Shown: positions 25,646 to 33,845 of the stretch, piece after piece
Numbering within the stretch: position 1 is the first letter of the stretch
Layout: every line of letters begins with the position of its first letter
NCBI RefSeq assembly: GCF_009761675.1
Contig: NZ_QUZH01000014.1
Span: 62,001 to 126,000, forward strand
Origin: Bhargavaea sp. CC-171006
GTDB taxonomy: Bacteria; Bacillota; Bacilli; Bacillales_A; Planococcaceae
DNA length: 64,000 nucleotides
Direction of reading: 5' to 3'
Translations under genes and position numbers: made by a program
Notes under the pieces: generated by a model
What the model was told of the DNA's origin: nothing
The model's input: the letters and a program-made list of their open reading frames with translations, nothing else
Databases searched by the model: none

Positions 25646-26698
25646 TTACAGGTCGTCGAAGCCGTTGAGGTCGCTCGTCTTCGTATATTGCCTGGAAGTC
25701 TGCTCGAAAAAATCCGTTTTTGTATCATCGAAACTGTCGACATAAGCACGGATCCACTTCATCGGATTGTCCGTATGTTCCGGATAAATTTCTGATAGTC
25801 CGAGCATCCTCAACATTTTATTCGCCCGGTATTTTATGTAGCCTTCCATCTCCTCGGGGTCGATGCCATCCACACCGTCCAGCACGTACCGGCTCCACTG
25901 AGTTTCCTGCCCGACCGAATGGCGGTACGCATCATAGATCCAATCGGTGAATTCCGGCGTGTTCAGATTTGGATTCTCTCCCATCGCCGCACGGAACACA
26001 TCACTCATCGCTTTTCCGTGTTCGAGCTCATCGCGGTTGATGTAGCTGATCATCGTCGACGTCCCGACCATCTTTCCGTTGCGCGCGAGATTATAGAAGA
26101 ACGCAAAGCCGGAATAAAAGAACAGGCCTTCCAGAAGTGTCGTGTACACCATCGCCTTGAGCGCATTTTCGGTGGTCGGATGGGTTGCGAAATCATTGTA
26201 GACTTCGGCAATCCGCTCGTTCCGCTTCAGGAGGACCGGATCGTGCCGCCCGGTCTCGAATGATTTCACCTGGTTGTCGAATGTCGTGACAGAGCTGAGG
26301 ACATACGCATAGCTGTGATTGTGCTCGCTTTCCTGATCGGCGATCGTCGCGAAAAGGGATTTGACGGAAGGGTCCGCCACGTATTGGGCGAGCCTGGCGG
26401 CAACGTCCGTCTGCGGCCCATCCAGCGTAGCCAGCAGGCCGATGATTTTCAGGAACGCCTCCTGCTCGGCCTGGGATAGGTTCGGAAACTGCTTCACGTC
26501 CTGTGTCAGATCGACCTCATTGGCCGTCCAGAACAGGGAGCGGATCCGCTGGCGGAGCTTGTAAAAGTGCGGATATTTCAGGTCGTTCCAGTTCAAAATG
26601 CCGCTCGCCTCACCGCCGAAGATCGCCGTCGCCCGGTTCGGATTGACCGGGTCCAGCACCTTCACGCGGGTGAGTAAGCCGGTGGATTGTGTTGTCAT
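25646..26698 (-). CDS. nrdF: class I ribonucleotide reductase, small (radical-generating) subunit
   Basis: A 350-residue beta subunit. Metal ligands can be placed: D93 (TLDGPQT), E123 and H126 with the radical tyrosine Y130 in ESEHNHSY, then a glutamate in LLEGLFFYSGF and E-x-x-H in RDELEHGKAM. The dimetal-tyrosyl cofactor made here starts the reaction in the large subunit. The ATG at 26698 has AAAGGAG 9 bases upstream; the longer open frame is non-coding read-through into the flavodoxin gene. It is the third gene of the operon. Confidence 0.92.
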   Translation of the reverse strand: MTTQSTGLLTRVKVLDPVNPNRATAIFGGEASGILNWNDLKYPHFYKLRQRIRSLFWTANEVDLTQDVKQFPNLSQAEQEAFLKIIGLLATLDGPQTDVAARLAQYVADPSVKSLFATIADQESEHNHSYAYVLSSVTTFDNQVKSFETGRHDPVLLKRNERIAEVYNDFATHPTTENALKAMVYTTLLEGLFFYSGFAFFYNLARNGKMVGTSTMISYINRDELEHGKAMSDVFRAAMGENPNLNTPEFTDWIYDAYRHSVGQETQWSRYVLDGVDGIDPEEMEGYIKYRANKMLRMLGLSEIYPEHTDNPMKWIRAYVDSFDDTKTDFFEQTSRQYTKTSDLNGFDDL

Positions 26699-26747
26699 GG
26701 TTGTTGGCTCCTTTCTAATGTCAGGGTGATTCAGGTCGAGCAAGCTC

Positions 26748-27200
26748 TCAATAGGAAACCTGGCTTTCCGCGCCGGCACCCAGCCGCTCCGCAACTCGAA
26801 TGGCCCATTTCCGCACGGCCTCCTCCTGCCCGCCGCGGGGGCTCTGTTCGATCTTGAGCGGAGGCAACGGGGATTCGTAAAAGCGGGCCAGTTTGACAGA
26901 GGCTCTGCAGAAGAGCGCATCGCCTCCAAACTGGGTGTCACCGGTGCCGAAGATGAATGTATTCGCAGGCTTGTAGCCGACGTCCAGGATAAAATCCTTC
27001 ACTTCCTCTGGAACGCTGCCCTCAGCCCAGGTGAATGAGCCTAATATTAGCGCATCATACCGGGAAACATCCGGCACAGGCTCCCCGCCGATCCAGTGGA
27101 AGCCGACGGCATGGCCTGCTTCTTCGAGGAAATCGGCAATCAGCTCCGCCGCTTCTTTCGTGTTGCCGCTGTAGGTGGCGTAGGCGATCAGGAAATTCAT
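26748..27200 (-). CDS. flavodoxin, located between the ribonucleotide reductase subunit genes
   Basis: A 150-residue flavodoxin with FMN phosphate loop TYSGNT at 9-14 and the conserved LILGSFTWAEG and FGTGDTQFGGDALF loops. It occupies the place where many Bacillota carry nrdI, the flavodoxin-like activator of the manganese class Ib enzyme. Its phosphate loop and length are those of an ordinary flavodoxin. It could deliver electrons or oxidant for cofactor assembly. The ATG follows AAGGAGGGG by 7 bases. Confidence 0.88.
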   Translation of the reverse strand: MNFLIAYATYSGNTKEAAELIADFLEEAGHAVGFHWIGGEPVPDVSRYDALILGSFTWAEGSVPEEVKDFILDVGYKPANTFIFGTGDTQFGGDALFCRASVKLARFYESPLPPLKIEQSPRGGQEEAVRKWAIRVAERLGAGAESQVSY

Positions 27201-27294
27201 CGGCAGCCCCTCCTTCAACTGATGGTTTGCTTCACATTCAGTTCCGGTGTGTAACATTCGCGTTGGTTTGCTTAACATTCGCCTGTCATTATTA

Positions 27295-29496
27295 TTACGA
27301 CTGGCACCACTCACACTCTTCCACGTCACTTGCGGTGGAACGGGTATAGTAGGTCGTCTTCAGGCCCGATTTCCATGCCTGCAGGTGAAGGCCCAGCAGC
27401 ACGCTGGCACGGATCGTGTTCGGGACGTACAGGTTGAACGAGATCGACTGGTCAATGTGGCGCTGGCGGGCGGCGTTTTGCCGGACGCTCCAGCGCTGGT
27501 CGACGATATAGGCGGAGCGGCGGTAGACATCGTATGTCCGGTGATCGAGGTCCGGCGCCACGACCGGGAGCTTATAGTCCTTTTTCTCTTCGTGATAAAA
27601 CGGCTTAAAGACCGGATCGATCGATGCGGTGGAACCGGCGATGACCGATGTCGAGGAGTTCGGTGCGACGGCCATCATATAGCCGTTGCGGACGCCGTTC
27701 CGTCTGACTTCTTCCCGGAGATCCTCCCAGCGCCCGCCTTTATATCCGCGGCGTTCAAAGTACAATCCGGTCTGCCAGTCCGACCCGGAGCACAGTGGAT
27801 ATGCGCCTTTCTCCTCTGCCAATTTCGCTGACGCACGGATTGTGTGGTAGGCGATGTCTTCATATAGCTTGTCGGCGAATTCAACCGCCTCCTCCGACTC
27901 CCACTGGATGTTTTCCTGCGCAAGCAGATGGTGCCAGCCAAATGTGCCGAGACCGATGCCGCGGTAGCGGCTGTTCGTCACCTGCGCCTGCAGGACGGGG
28001 ATTTTATTCAGGTCGATGACGTTATCAAGCATGCGGACCTGGATGTCGATCAGCCTGCCGAGCACCCCTGCCGGAACCGCTTTGCCGAGGTTGACGGACG
28101 ACAGGTTACAGACTACGAAATCTCCAGGTGTCCGGCGGCTGACAATCACGCCGTCTTCCAGCACTTCCTGCGATGCGCTAGTCGCGCTCATGTTCTGCGC
28201 GATCTCCGAGCACAGGTTGGACGAGTAGATGATACCCTCATGCTTGTTTGGGTTCATCCGGTTGACTTCGTCCCGGTAAAACATGAACGGCACGCCCGTC
28301 TCGAGCTGGCTGCGCATGATGCGCTTCATGATGTCGATCGCGGGCACCTTTTCGGAATGGATATCCGGGTGTGCGACGCAGTCGGCATACCGCTCGCGGA
28401 ACGAGCCGCCACCGAATGATTCATCGTAATAGTCTTCAAGCGACCAGCCCATCACGGTGCGCACCTCGTGCGGGTCGAACAGGTGCCAGTCGCCGCGCGC
28501 CTCGACCTGTTCCATGAAGAGGTCCGGCAGGCAGACGCCGGTGAAGATGTCGTGGGCGCGAAGGCGCTCGTCGCCGTTGTTCAGCTTGAGGTCAAGGAAC
28601 GTGAGGATATCCTTATGCCAGACATCGAGGTAAACAGCGACGGCCCCTTGGCGCTGGCCGAGCTGGTCGACGGAGACAGCGGTGTTGTTGAGCTGCTTGA
28701 TCCACGGAAGGACGCCGGATGATGCGCCCTTGAATCCCCGGATCGCGGCGCCGCGTGAGCGGACTTTCCCCATGTAGACGCCGATTCCGCCGCCGTATTT
28801 GGACAGATTCGCGATGTCCGTGTTCGAGTCATAGATGCCCTGAAGCGAATCATCGACGGTGTCGATAAAGCAGGATGACAGCTGGCCGTGCGGCTTCCCG
28901 GCGTTCGCAAGCGTCGGAGTCGCAACAGTCATGTAGAGGTTGGAGAGCGCCCAGTAGGCTTCCCTGATTTTCCCGAGGCGATCTTCGGTCTCGTTTCTCA
29001 TCAGGGTCATGGCGATTACGAGCCAGCGTTCCTGAGGCAGCTCGACCTGCTTTTTATTGAAATCGGTCGCAACGTAGCGGTCGGTGAGCGTCTTCAGACC
29101 GGTGTATGTGAACAGCCGGTCGCGTGACGGTTCGAGGAAGGTGCCGATTTCCCGCAACTCGCTGTCGGTGTAATGTTCGGTGAGCGCTGCGGCGTAGAAA
29201 CCTGCTTCGTCCTGCATTCTGACATGCCTCGGGAAGTCGCTGTAAACCTCTTCGATTCCGCGGCGTTCCTGTTGGTCGCGGTACAGTTGGGCGAGCAAAA
29301 TGCGTGCTGCAACATCCGTCCAGTATGTTTCCGCCTCATCCACCCGGCCAAGCGCCTCACGGATGAGGTGTTGCGGGAGGGACGGGCCGCTGTAGCCTTC
29401 TGCCGCGCGGCGGAGCGGAGCGATTCTTTCTGTTGTGAATTCCTGTTCAAGCGCGGATAGGAAGTCGTGCTGATCTGTCGGTTTGGTGGTGACCAT
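27295..29496 (-). CDS. nrdE: class I ribonucleotide reductase, large (catalytic) subunit
   Basis: A 733-residue alpha subunit that reduces ribonucleotides to deoxyribonucleotides. Visible active-site parts are the N-terminal redox cysteine (GQLSSCFIDT), the radical cysteine in SSNLCSEI, the second redox cysteine in FVVCNLSSVNL, and the C-terminal exchange pair C728/C731 (ECEWCQS). No convincing ATP-cone is seen at the N-terminus, so overall-activity control may differ. The ATG is preceded by AAGGAGG at 8 bases. The start lies nearly 500 bases downstream of the NrdR boxes, behind a cobalamin riboswitch and a terminator. Confidence 0.93.
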   Translation of the reverse strand: MVTTKPTDQHDFLSALEQEFTTERIAPLRRAAEGYSGPSLPQHLIREALGRVDEAETYWTDVAARILLAQLYRDQQERRGIEEVYSDFPRHVRMQDEAGFYAAALTEHYTDSELREIGTFLEPSRDRLFTYTGLKTLTDRYVATDFNKKQVELPQERWLVIAMTLMRNETEDRLGKIREAYWALSNLYMTVATPTLANAGKPHGQLSSCFIDTVDDSLQGIYDSNTDIANLSKYGGGIGVYMGKVRSRGAAIRGFKGASSGVLPWIKQLNNTAVSVDQLGQRQGAVAVYLDVWHKDILTFLDLKLNNGDERLRAHDIFTGVCLPDLFMEQVEARGDWHLFDPHEVRTVMGWSLEDYYDESFGGGSFRERYADCVAHPDIHSEKVPAIDIMKRIMRSQLETGVPFMFYRDEVNRMNPNKHEGIIYSSNLCSEIAQNMSATSASQEVLEDGVIVSRRTPGDFVVCNLSSVNLGKAVPAGVLGRLIDIQVRMLDNVIDLNKIPVLQAQVTNSRYRGIGLGTFGWHHLLAQENIQWESEEAVEFADKLYEDIAYHTIRASAKLAEEKGAYPLCSGSDWQTGLYFERRGYKGGRWEDLREEVRRNGVRNGYMMAVAPNSSTSVIAGSTASIDPVFKPFYHEEKKDYKLPVVAPDLDHRTYDVYRRSAYIVDQRWSVRQNAARQRHIDQSISFNLYVPNTIRASVLLGLHLQAWKSGLKTTYYTRSTASDVEECEWCQS

Positions 29497-29517
29497 GGAA
29501 ATTCCTCCTTAGTGGTA

Positions 29518-29656
29518 ATGGCAACCCGAAATGTTATGTTGCCGTCGCGAAATTCGGTATTGCGGACGCGAACCGGCGACTTGCCGGCGCGAAATCCAGT
29601 GCTGCGGTCGCGAACTGGTGCACTGCCGGCGCGAAAGCGGTTTTCAGACGCGCAAA
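29518..29656 (+). repeat. repeat array F: 21-bp-period TTGCCGGCGCGAA array in the nrdE leader
   Basis: Clear cores TTGC(C/G)G(N)CGCGAA start at 29539, 29560, 29581, 29602 and 29623, each 21 bp apart. Degenerate units continue the phase at 29518 and 29644. The core is unrelated to TTTCGTCATTC but the period is the same. It is transcribed as part of the nrdE 5' leader, between the riboswitch terminator and the ribosome binding site. Confidence 0.85.
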
Positions 29657-29692
29657 AGCCCCGTCCGAAGAACATTCTTCGGCGGGGCTTCC
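29651..29692 (-). terminator. leader terminator downstream of the cobalamin riboswitch
   Basis: On the minus strand AAGCCCCG-C-CGAAGAA pairs with TTCTTCG-A-CGGGGCTT, followed by TTTT. It lies between the riboswitch and nrdE, so it is the likely off-switch. Confidence 0.8.
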
Positions 29693-29784
29693 GCTGATTG
29701 CGTGTGGGTAATGGAGGATCGGGGCCGGGGATGGATGAAGAGATAAATGAAAGATATGAATGGCCGGCGCCCGTTCGCTTCCAC

Positions 29785-29970
29785 CTCTCAACCCCCGAAG
29801 AAAGTGTCGCTCATCGATGGGCAGGCAGGTCTACTGGCTCGCGCTTCTTTCTCCCGCCGGCCTTCCCGCAGCATGGCTGCAGTGGCTTCTTTGGCGGTCG
29901 TCGGCGCTCACAGTTGCGGGGACAGCTCCGGCATTTTCCGGATTCCCTTTTAAACCGCGATCGGTACCAA
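29785..29970 (-). promoter_or_regulatory. cobalamin (adenosylcobalamin) riboswitch controlling class I ribonucleotide reductase
   Basis: Reading the minus strand, the conserved blocks occur in order: AAAAGGGAATCCGG, GAGCTGTCCCCGCAACTGTG, GCCACTGCAG, GGGAAGGCCGG and the B12 box AGCCAGTAGACCTGCC (plus strand 29824-29839). A closing region with GAGCGACACTTTC follows. These are the hallmark nucleotides of cobalamin riboswitches. The aptamer lies in the leader of the ribonucleotide reductase operon. With the downstream terminator it should shut the B12-independent enzyme off when coenzyme B12 is plentiful. Confidence 0.92.
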
Positions 29971-29980
29971 CCCATCGTTA

Positions 29981-30033
29981 CTACAATATATAGTGTTGTT
30001 AACGCTCATATAGCCTAACATATTGTGTTTCAA
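29981..30033 (-). promoter_or_regulatory. NrdR boxes and promoter of the ribonucleotide reductase operon
   Basis: On the minus strand ACACTATATATTGTAG (29981-29996) fits the NrdR consensus, and ACACAATATGTTAG (30015-30028) is a close second. Their GTGT ends are 32 bp apart, about three helical turns, the usual NrdR arrangement. TTGAAA (30028-30033) and TATGAG (30005-30010) with a 17-bp spacer form a possible promoter, so one box overlaps the promoter and the other lies just downstream. Confidence 0.8.
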
Positions 30034-30100
30034 ACATGAATAGGACGAAAGGCTATGAAATTTGGCGAAGCGTGTCACTACTCACGCTTTCCACTATAAC

Positions 30101-30126
30101 AAAAAAAGAGAGCCGGGAAGCCCCCT
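30101..30126 (-). terminator. intrinsic terminator after the DUF2628 gene
   Basis: On the minus strand AGGGGGC pairs with GCTCTCT (two G-T pairs) around TTCCCG, followed by a run of T. Confidence 0.6.
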
Positions 30127-30128
30127 TT

Positions 30129-30632
30129 TCAGAGATACATGAATTCCATAAAAACCGCTATGGCTCCTGTAACCAAGCCATATGCCAAGAACAGCAGGAA
30201 ACCGAGCAGAAAACTGATAAAGCCGGCTCCGCCTTTCTTCATTACGGCCATCTCCACGTGCTCAGCCCTATAGTGGGTCTGGATCTTCCTGATTTTCCGC
30301 TCTGCATCCTGGCGGTATAGCTGGTTGCCGCCCACCCCCAGGACAATGGAGACGACAAGTCCGATGCCGTAATCCCAGCCCGCTTCAAAGTCCCCCATCA
30401 TATAGGCAACCACGTCAAACAGCAGGAAAAGGCCGAGGATGACCAGAAGCGGAATGTACATCTTGCGGTAGCCCAGCCAAAAAAGTCCGAAGATAAACGC
30501 AGCCCAATTCCATGAGAACCGCTCTTTTTTCCACTTCTGCTCATATACACCCGCCTTTTCGGGGCCGACGTATATACCCAACAGCTCTTCTTCCCTCGCC
30601 GTGGTTCCCGTATCTGAAACAGTTGCTTCCAT
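30129..30632 (-). CDS. DUF2628 family membrane protein
   Basis: A 167-residue protein with the DUF2628 hallmark KWKKERFSWNWAAFIFGLFW followed by LGYRKMY. Further membrane spans follow (LLVILGLFLLFDVVAYMM; IGLVVSIVLGVGG; FISFLLGFLLFLAYG). The family is widespread and uncharacterised. The ATG at 30632 follows a GGGGGGAG site. It stands alone, divergent from nothing obvious, with its own terminator. Confidence 0.82.
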   Translation of the reverse strand: MEATVSDTGTTAREEELLGIYVGPEKAGVYEQKWKKERFSWNWAAFIFGLFWLGYRKMYIPLLVILGLFLLFDVVAYMMGDFEAGWDYGIGLVVSIVLGVGGNQLYRQDAERKIRKIQTHYRAEHVEMAVMKKGGAGFISFLLGFLLFLAYGLVTGAIAVFMEFMYL

Positions 30633-30722
30633 GCCCTCTCCCCCCTTTTCCACTGATTATACCGGATGGAGGAATTGGATTGGAGGGGATTTACAAAAAT
30701 GGATGAAGAAAAGCTTCCTCCC

Positions 30723-31346
30723 TCATTCCTCCCAGTCGACAATCGCCAATGTAAACTCCAGGTCCGCCTCGAGATGCTCTTCCATCAGCCGGCCGGCTTT
30801 TTCGGGATTGCGTTCCCCGATGGCCTCTACAATCGCGGCGTGTTCATCGAGAAGGCCGGGACGTTTGTTGATGACCACCGCACGGCTGAACAGGTAGATG
30901 ATTGATTGCATGCGGTTGACTGTATCAATCATCACCGGGTTCCGTGTTTCCCCGACAATCAGGTCATGGAACCGCTTGTTTTCACGGACGACGGCTGCGG
31001 AGTCGTCAACGATAGCGCGGGCGTTTTCGACCGCTTCTTCCAACTCTTCCAGGCTTTCGTCCATCATATGTTTTGCCGCCATCTGTGCTGCGTGGGCTTC
31101 GATGAGGATGCGCATCTTAAAGTGATCACGCAGTTCTTTTGCGCTTGGCTTGAAGACTTTCTTGCGGCGGACAAGCCCTTCCTGCTCAAGGCGCCGGATC
31201 GCTTCCCTGACTGGAGTCCGGCTTACACCGATTTCTTCGGCCAGGCGCTCCTCGATCAGTTTCGTCCCGCCGGGATAAACTCCTGTGATGATCTGTTCAC
31301 GTATTTTTTCATAGGCAAGTGTCTGTGCTGCGCCTCCGGTTCTCAT
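30723..31346 (-). CDS. GntR family regulator, FCD (FadR-like) subgroup
   Basis: A protein of about 207 residues. An N-terminal winged helix (IREQIITGVYPGGTKLIEER and GVSRTPVREAIRRLEQEGLV) is followed by an all-helical FCD ligand domain with metal-site histidines (FHDLI, DEHAAIV, EEHLEAD). FCD regulators typically sense small carboxylates. It is divergent from a hydroxyacid dehydrogenase, four-carbon acid kinase and GntP permease operon, with two matching palindromes between, so it very probably represses that operon. The ATG at 31346 is preferred for spacing from AAAAGGGGGG; 31352 is an alternative. Confidence 0.88.
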   Translation of the reverse strand: MRTGGAAQTLAYEKIREQIITGVYPGGTKLIEERLAEEIGVSRTPVREAIRRLEQEGLVRRKKVFKPSAKELRDHFKMRILIEAHAAQMAAKHMMDESLEELEEAVENARAIVDDSAAVVRENKRFHDLIVGETRNPVMIDTVNRMQSIIYLFSRAVVINKRPGLLDEHAAIVEAIGERNPEKAGRLMEEHLEADLEFTLAIVDWEE

Positions 31347-31401
31347 CGACATTTGCCCCCCTTTTCTATTTCTTTGTCTCTTACTATCATACATTATTTT
31401 C

Positions 31402-31433
31402 TTGTATACGCTTTCTTAAATTTTGTATACAAG
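31402..31433. promoter_or_regulatory. candidate GntR operators
   Basis: TTGTATACG at 31402 and the palindrome TTGTATACAAG at 31423 are 21 bp apart in the divergent gap. The second overlaps a likely promoter (TATAGT at 31444-31449). Confidence 0.6.
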
Positions 31434-31510
31434 ACAGAAAACTTATAGTACACTACAAGAGTAATTGTGACTCATAATTCATCGATTTCCCTCCAGGAGG
31501 TTATACTCAT

Positions 31511-32404
31511 ATGAAAATCGGATTTATCGGGCTCGGTATTATGGGCCGTCCCATGGCATTGAATCTTGTAAAAGCGGGCTTCCAGGTAAAGGCCTTTGAC
31601 CTGAGCAGCGATGCTCGGAAGACGCTTGCGGATGCAGGCGCCGAGGAAGCCGTTTCTCCTATCGAGGCGGCAACCGGTACAGACGTCATCATCACGATGC
31701 TGCCGAACGCGGCGATTGTAAAGGATGTATTGTTCGGAGAAAACGGCGCGGCTTCAGCAGCAAATGAAGGCGCAATTGTCGTCGACATGAGCTCCGTCTC
31801 CCCAGTGGATTCCGTGGAATGTGCTGAGCTGCTAAAGGAACGCGGCGTCCGTTTTATCGACGCTCCTGTCTCCGGCGGAGAGCCGAAGGCGATCGACGGC
31901 ACGCTTGCCATCATGGCAGGCGGAGACGATACGGCCTTTGAGGCAGTACGTCCGGTATTCGAAGCGATGGGTTCGGAAGTGACGCATGTCGGCGGCACCG
32001 GCAGCGGATCCACTACAAAGCTTGCAAATCAGATTCTCGTGAACGTGACGATTGCGGCCATGTCAGAGGCGGTCGTCCTTGCCTCCAAGGCTGGCGTCGA
32101 TATCGGCAAAATGTATGAAGCGATCAAAGGCGGGCTCGCCGGCAGTGCAGTACTCGACGCGAAGATCCCGATGGTGCTGGAGCGCAACTTCGAGCCTGGC
32201 GGCCGGATCGACATCAACTTGAAGGATCTGACCAACGTCTATAACGCTGCGCGCGACCTCGGCACGCCGATGCCTCTCACTTCACAGGTACTGGAGATGT
32301 TCCATTCGCTGAAAGCGAACGGGCATGCGACGGACGATCACTCCGGACTGATCCAGTACTATGAAAAACTTGCGAACTACGAAGTGCCGAAAGGCGGGAA
32401 ATAA
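31511..32404 (+). CDS. NAD-dependent beta-hydroxyacid dehydrogenase (tartronate semialdehyde reductase / threonate dehydrogenase-like)
   Basis: A 297-residue member of the 3-hydroxyisobutyrate dehydrogenase family. It has dinucleotide motif GLGIMG at 7-12, substrate-binding DAPVSGGEPKAIDG and the catalytic lysine in GSGSTTKLANQ. The family includes GarR and LtnD. Followed by a DUF1537 kinase and a GntP permease, it best fits oxidation of a four-carbon sugar acid such as threonate, as in LtnD-OtnK pathways. Tartronate semialdehyde reduction cannot be excluded. AGGAGG precedes the ATG by about 10 bases. Confidence 0.88.
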   Translation: MKIGFIGLGIMGRPMALNLVKAGFQVKAFDLSSDARKTLADAGAEEAVSPIEAATGTDVIITMLPNAAIVKDVLFGENGAASAANEGAIVVDMSSVSPVDSVECAELLKERGVRFIDAPVSGGEPKAIDGTLAIMAGGDDTAFEAVRPVFEAMGSEVTHVGGTGSGSTTKLANQILVNVTIAAMSEAVVLASKAGVDIGKMYEAIKGGLAGSAVLDAKIPMVLERNFEPGGRIDINLKDLTNVYNAARDLGTPMPLTSQVLEMFHSLKANGHATDDHSGLIQYYEKLANYEVPKGGK

Positions 32405-32405
32405 A

Positions 32406-33827
32406 GTGGCAACACCGAACGAAATCACAAAACGGCTGCCGGCATACGGACCGGATCTTGAACAGCTCTGGAAAGAGGAGCGGGCAGCGTTTGACCATAA
32501 GATTATCGTCCTGGACGACGATCCGACAGGCGTTCAGACCGTCCACAACATACCGGTCTTCACCGACTGGTCGGAGCAGACGATCCGTGCCGTATTCGGG
32601 GAAGAGCGCCAGATGGTGTTTATCCTGACGAACTCCCGGGCGTTTTCGGAGGAACAGACCAGGCAGGTGCATCAGGATATCGCAGAACGGATTGCCCGCG
32701 TCTCAAAGGAGACGGGCAAACCATTCCTGATCATCAGCCGGGGCGACTCCACCCTTCGCGGCCATTATCCCCTGGAGACCGAGACGTTGCGGAACACGCT
32801 GGAACAAAATCTGCCGGAAGCCATCGACGGAGAAATCCTGCTCCCGTTCTTCAAGGAAGGCGGCCGCGAGACGATCGGCGATGTTCACTATGTAAAGACC
32901 GGAGACACTTATGTCCCGGCAGGTGAAACAGAATTCGCGAAGGATCGCATGTTCGGATACAAGAGCAGTGACCTGAAGGATTATGTGGAAGAAAAGACAG
33001 GCGGGGCATTTAAAGCAGATGGCGTCCTGTCCGTCACACTTGATGAACTTCGGTCGCTCGATCTGGATTCGATCACCGATAAGCTCATGTCACTGAACAG
33101 GTTCGGCAAGATGGTCGTGAATGCAGTGGACGAGGAAGATGTCCGCGCGTTCTCCATTGCCCTGCTCCGGGCCATCAGGCAGGACAAGCGGTTCATCTTC
33201 CGGACGGCTGCCGCCTTTACGAAAGTGATCGGCGATGTGCCGTCCAAGCCGATCCTCACAAAAGCAGAGCTCGTGACAGAAGGCTCCGAAGGCAATGGCG
33301 GCCTCATCATCGTCGGCTCCCATGTGAAAAAGACGACCGAGCAGCTGGAGCAGTTAAAGACGCTCGACTCGATCCGCTTTATCGAATTCCAAGTGAAACT
33401 CGTCGCAGATGAGGAAAAGTTCGCGGAAGAGATTGCGCGCATCCAAGAAGCAGTCAACTCAAGCATCGCGGAAGGTACATCCGTCTGTGTCTACACTTCA
33501 CGCGAGCGGCTTGACCTAGGTGAAGGCCGGCAGGAAGAAGAGCTTGCCCAGTCCGTGAAAATCTCTGAAGCGGTCACGACTTTCGTGCGGAACTGCGACC
33601 CTCAGCCGGCCTATGTCATCGCAAAGGGCGGCATCACGTCGAGCGATGTCGGCACAAAGGGGCTCGGCGTTGAAAAGGCCGAGGTCATGGGCCAGGCAGC
33701 GCCCGGAGTTCCTGTCTGGAAAACCGGAAGAGAAAGCGTATTTCCCGAAATCCCTTACATCATTTTCCCCGGAAATGTCGGGGATGCCGATACACTAAAA
33801 ACAGTCGTTGAACGACTGGAGTCCTAA
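32406..33827 (+). CDS. four-carbon acid sugar kinase family protein (DUF1537, OtnK/DtnK-like)
   Basis: A 473-residue kinase-family protein. The N-terminal substrate domain carries LDDDPTGVQTVHN and SRGDSTLRGHYPLE, and the C-terminal nucleotide-binding domain carries YVIAKGGITSSDVG and the ending FPGNVGDADTL. Such enzymes phosphorylate 3-oxotetronates or threonates. The GTG at 32406, one base after the upstream stop, starts the family alignment. The longer ATG frame at 32361 lies within the preceding gene. The aldolase and isomerase partners (OtnC, OtnI) are not in the window. Confidence 0.86.
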   Translation: MATPNEITKRLPAYGPDLEQLWKEERAAFDHKIIVLDDDPTGVQTVHNIPVFTDWSEQTIRAVFGEERQMVFILTNSRAFSEEQTRQVHQDIAERIARVSKETGKPFLIISRGDSTLRGHYPLETETLRNTLEQNLPEAIDGEILLPFFKEGGRETIGDVHYVKTGDTYVPAGETEFAKDRMFGYKSSDLKDYVEEKTGGAFKADGVLSVTLDELRSLDLDSITDKLMSLNRFGKMVVNAVDEEDVRAFSIALLRAIRQDKRFIFRTAAAFTKVIGDVPSKPILTKAELVTEGSEGNGGLIIVGSHVKKTTEQLEQLKTLDSIRFIEFQVKLVADEEKFAEEIARIQEAVNSSIAEGTSVCVYTSRERLDLGEGRQEEELAQSVKISEAVTTFVRNCDPQPAYVIAKGGITSSDVGTKGLGVEKAEVMGQAAPGVPVWKTGRESVFPEIPYIIFPGNVGDADTLKTVVERLES

Positions 33828-33845
33828 TAGAAAGAAGGTACCCGT

